A DNA stretch of 6,561 bases. It comes from Bacteroidota bacterium. Lineage in GTDB: Bacteria > Bacteroidota > UBA10030 > UBA6906. Shown piece by piece: positions 5,840-6,561 of this stretch. A program made the translations under genes and the position numbers. The stretch covers positions 1 to 6,561 of the forward strand of contig JAERML010000169.1 of NCBI GenBank assembly GCA_016844425.1, given 5' to 3'. Position 1 is the stretch's first letter; every line of letters begins with the position of its first letter. The notes under the pieces were generated by a model, which saw nothing but the letters and a program-made list of their open reading frames with translations, had not been told where the DNA came from and did not search any database.

Positions 5840-6561
5840 ATGAGAGTTGCTACTCCAATTGTTTTCACAATAGCACGAGCACTTGCAGTTCTCTTTGCAT
5901 TCCTTTCCATCCTCACGGTTTGGTCGAAAGATGCGGAAGACGCGCAGGCAATGGAGCATCCCACCGTCGCGACGATTTTGACTAAGCACTCCAGTGATCG
6001 CGGAGATGATTCCGACCTCCCACCCATTCTCTTTGTATCCAGAAATCCAGTAATGTCGCATGGCAAGACTGTTCTTGCTGATCTTCCGGGATTTGGGCCG
6101 CGGCTGCGAACCATTGCTGTCGGCGGCCGCTTGATGATACGGGAGAGTAACGGAGCCCTGCGCGCGGTGGTTGATACCACCCGATTGTTTGATGTGGCCG
6201 ATCCGGATGTCGGGTGGAACGGAAAAACGATTCTCTTCGCAGGACTCGCGCATCCGGACAGCAACTGGCGGATCTTCCGGATCAATGCCGATGGCGGCGA
6301 ATTCCGACAACTCACCTTCACTGACAGGGTGATTGATCTCTCCCAGTTTGGCACCGCTGCGCCGGCGTTCGGTCGGTATGACGACTTTGATCCGTGCTGG
6401 CTTCCAGACGGAAGAATCGTACTTGCGAGTACACGGCACCCTTCGGTCGCGAGCATTGGTGAGTTTCTCACAAGCAATCTGTATGTGATGAACGCTGATG
6501 GATCCGATCTCCACCGTATCACCTCAGAACGCAACGGGGGCGAGGAACCGACCATCGATCC
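5840..6561 (+). CDS. Exported or membrane-anchored PD40/TolB-type beta-propeller protein, N-terminal 240 residues (3' end outside window)
   Basis: The frame is open from the TAA at 5816 to the window edge. ATG 5840 (or TTG 5837) is the first start; no clear ribosome site precedes it. Residues 7-27 are strongly hydrophobic after a single Arg, a signal peptide or N-terminal anchor, so the rest should be outside the cytoplasm. After a low-complexity linker, PPILFVSRNP (61-70) opens the fold. PD40-like blades then follow: DPDVGWNGKTILFAG with WRIFRINADGGEFRQLT (121-159), then DDFDPCWLPDGRIVLASTRH with NLYVMNADGSDLHRIT (181-228), with a third beginning at EEPTID. The sequence FDPCWLPDGRI and the LFV-R opening resemble large proteins related to the hydrazine synthase alpha-subunit middle domain, common in Planctomycetes and other environmental bacteria. 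That resemblance is from memory and does not imply hydrazine chemistry. No CxxCH haem motif is seen in the visible part. Molecular function is unknown. Confidence 0.8.
   Translation, partial: MRVATPIVFTIARALAVLFAFLSILTVWSKDAEDAQAMEHPTVATILTKHSSDRGDDSDLPPILFVSRNPVMSHGKTVLADLPGFGPRLRTIAVGGRLMIRESNGALRAVVDTTRLFDVADPDVGWNGKTILFAGLAHPDSNWRIFRINADGGEFRQLTFTDRVIDLSQFGTAAPAFGRYDDFDPCWLPDGRIVLASTRHPSVASIGEFLTSNLYVMNADGSDLHRITSERNGGEEPTID

Noticed and set aside
5752..6555. Long minus-strand frames (267 and 226 codons) at the right end
   Set aside because: The + strand frame from 5840 has a signal-type segment and clear PD40 blade motifs. The minus-strand peptides are Ser/Arg-rich and resemble no family.

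Overview
The window is bacterial chromosomal DNA of moderate GC content. It has sigma70-like promoters, clear Shine-Dalgarno sequences before some genes, and rho-independent terminators. Every gene I can support lies on the + strand. The gene families (a COG3014-like repeat protein, a two-domain GlgB, a TIGR01777 epimerase, a short HtpX and a PD40/TolB-type propeller) would fit a member of the Bacteroidota/Chlorobi (Ignavibacteria-like) group. That placement is an impression from protein style, not a measurement. There are no tRNA or rRNA genes, CRISPR arrays, transposases or phage genes.

Layout: (1) 1-1233 is the C-terminal part of a COG3014-like protein, probably cut at its 5' end by the window edge. 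(2) 1354-3442 is glgB, the glycogen branching enzyme, readable from end to end but broken by two internal deletions that each shift the frame. The second removes the GH13 segment carrying the catalytic nucleophile. A terminator follows at 3455-3477. (3) 3526-3723 holds the C-terminal end of a ligand-binding SRPBCC protein, interrupted by an in-frame TAG. Its frame closes in an ATGA overlap with the next start codon. (4) 3720-4631 is an intact TIGR01777-family NAD(P)-dependent epimerase/reductase. (5) 4800-5660 is intact htpX, a membrane zinc metalloprotease, with its own promoter and a strong UUCG-loop terminator. (6) 5840-6561 is the start of a secreted or membrane-anchored beta-propeller protein that runs off the right edge.

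The genes do not form one pathway. glgB belongs to glycogen storage, htpX to membrane protein quality control, and the SRPBCC/epimerase pair is a recurrent genomic association of unknown substrate. The most notable signal is that the block from about 1.35 to 3.7 kb carries three lesions: two deletion-frameshifts in glgB and a 5'-truncated, nonsense-interrupted SRPBCC gene. The flanking genes are intact. This points to recent local gene decay, or to a defect of this particular assembly. I saw no convincing new multi-gene system.
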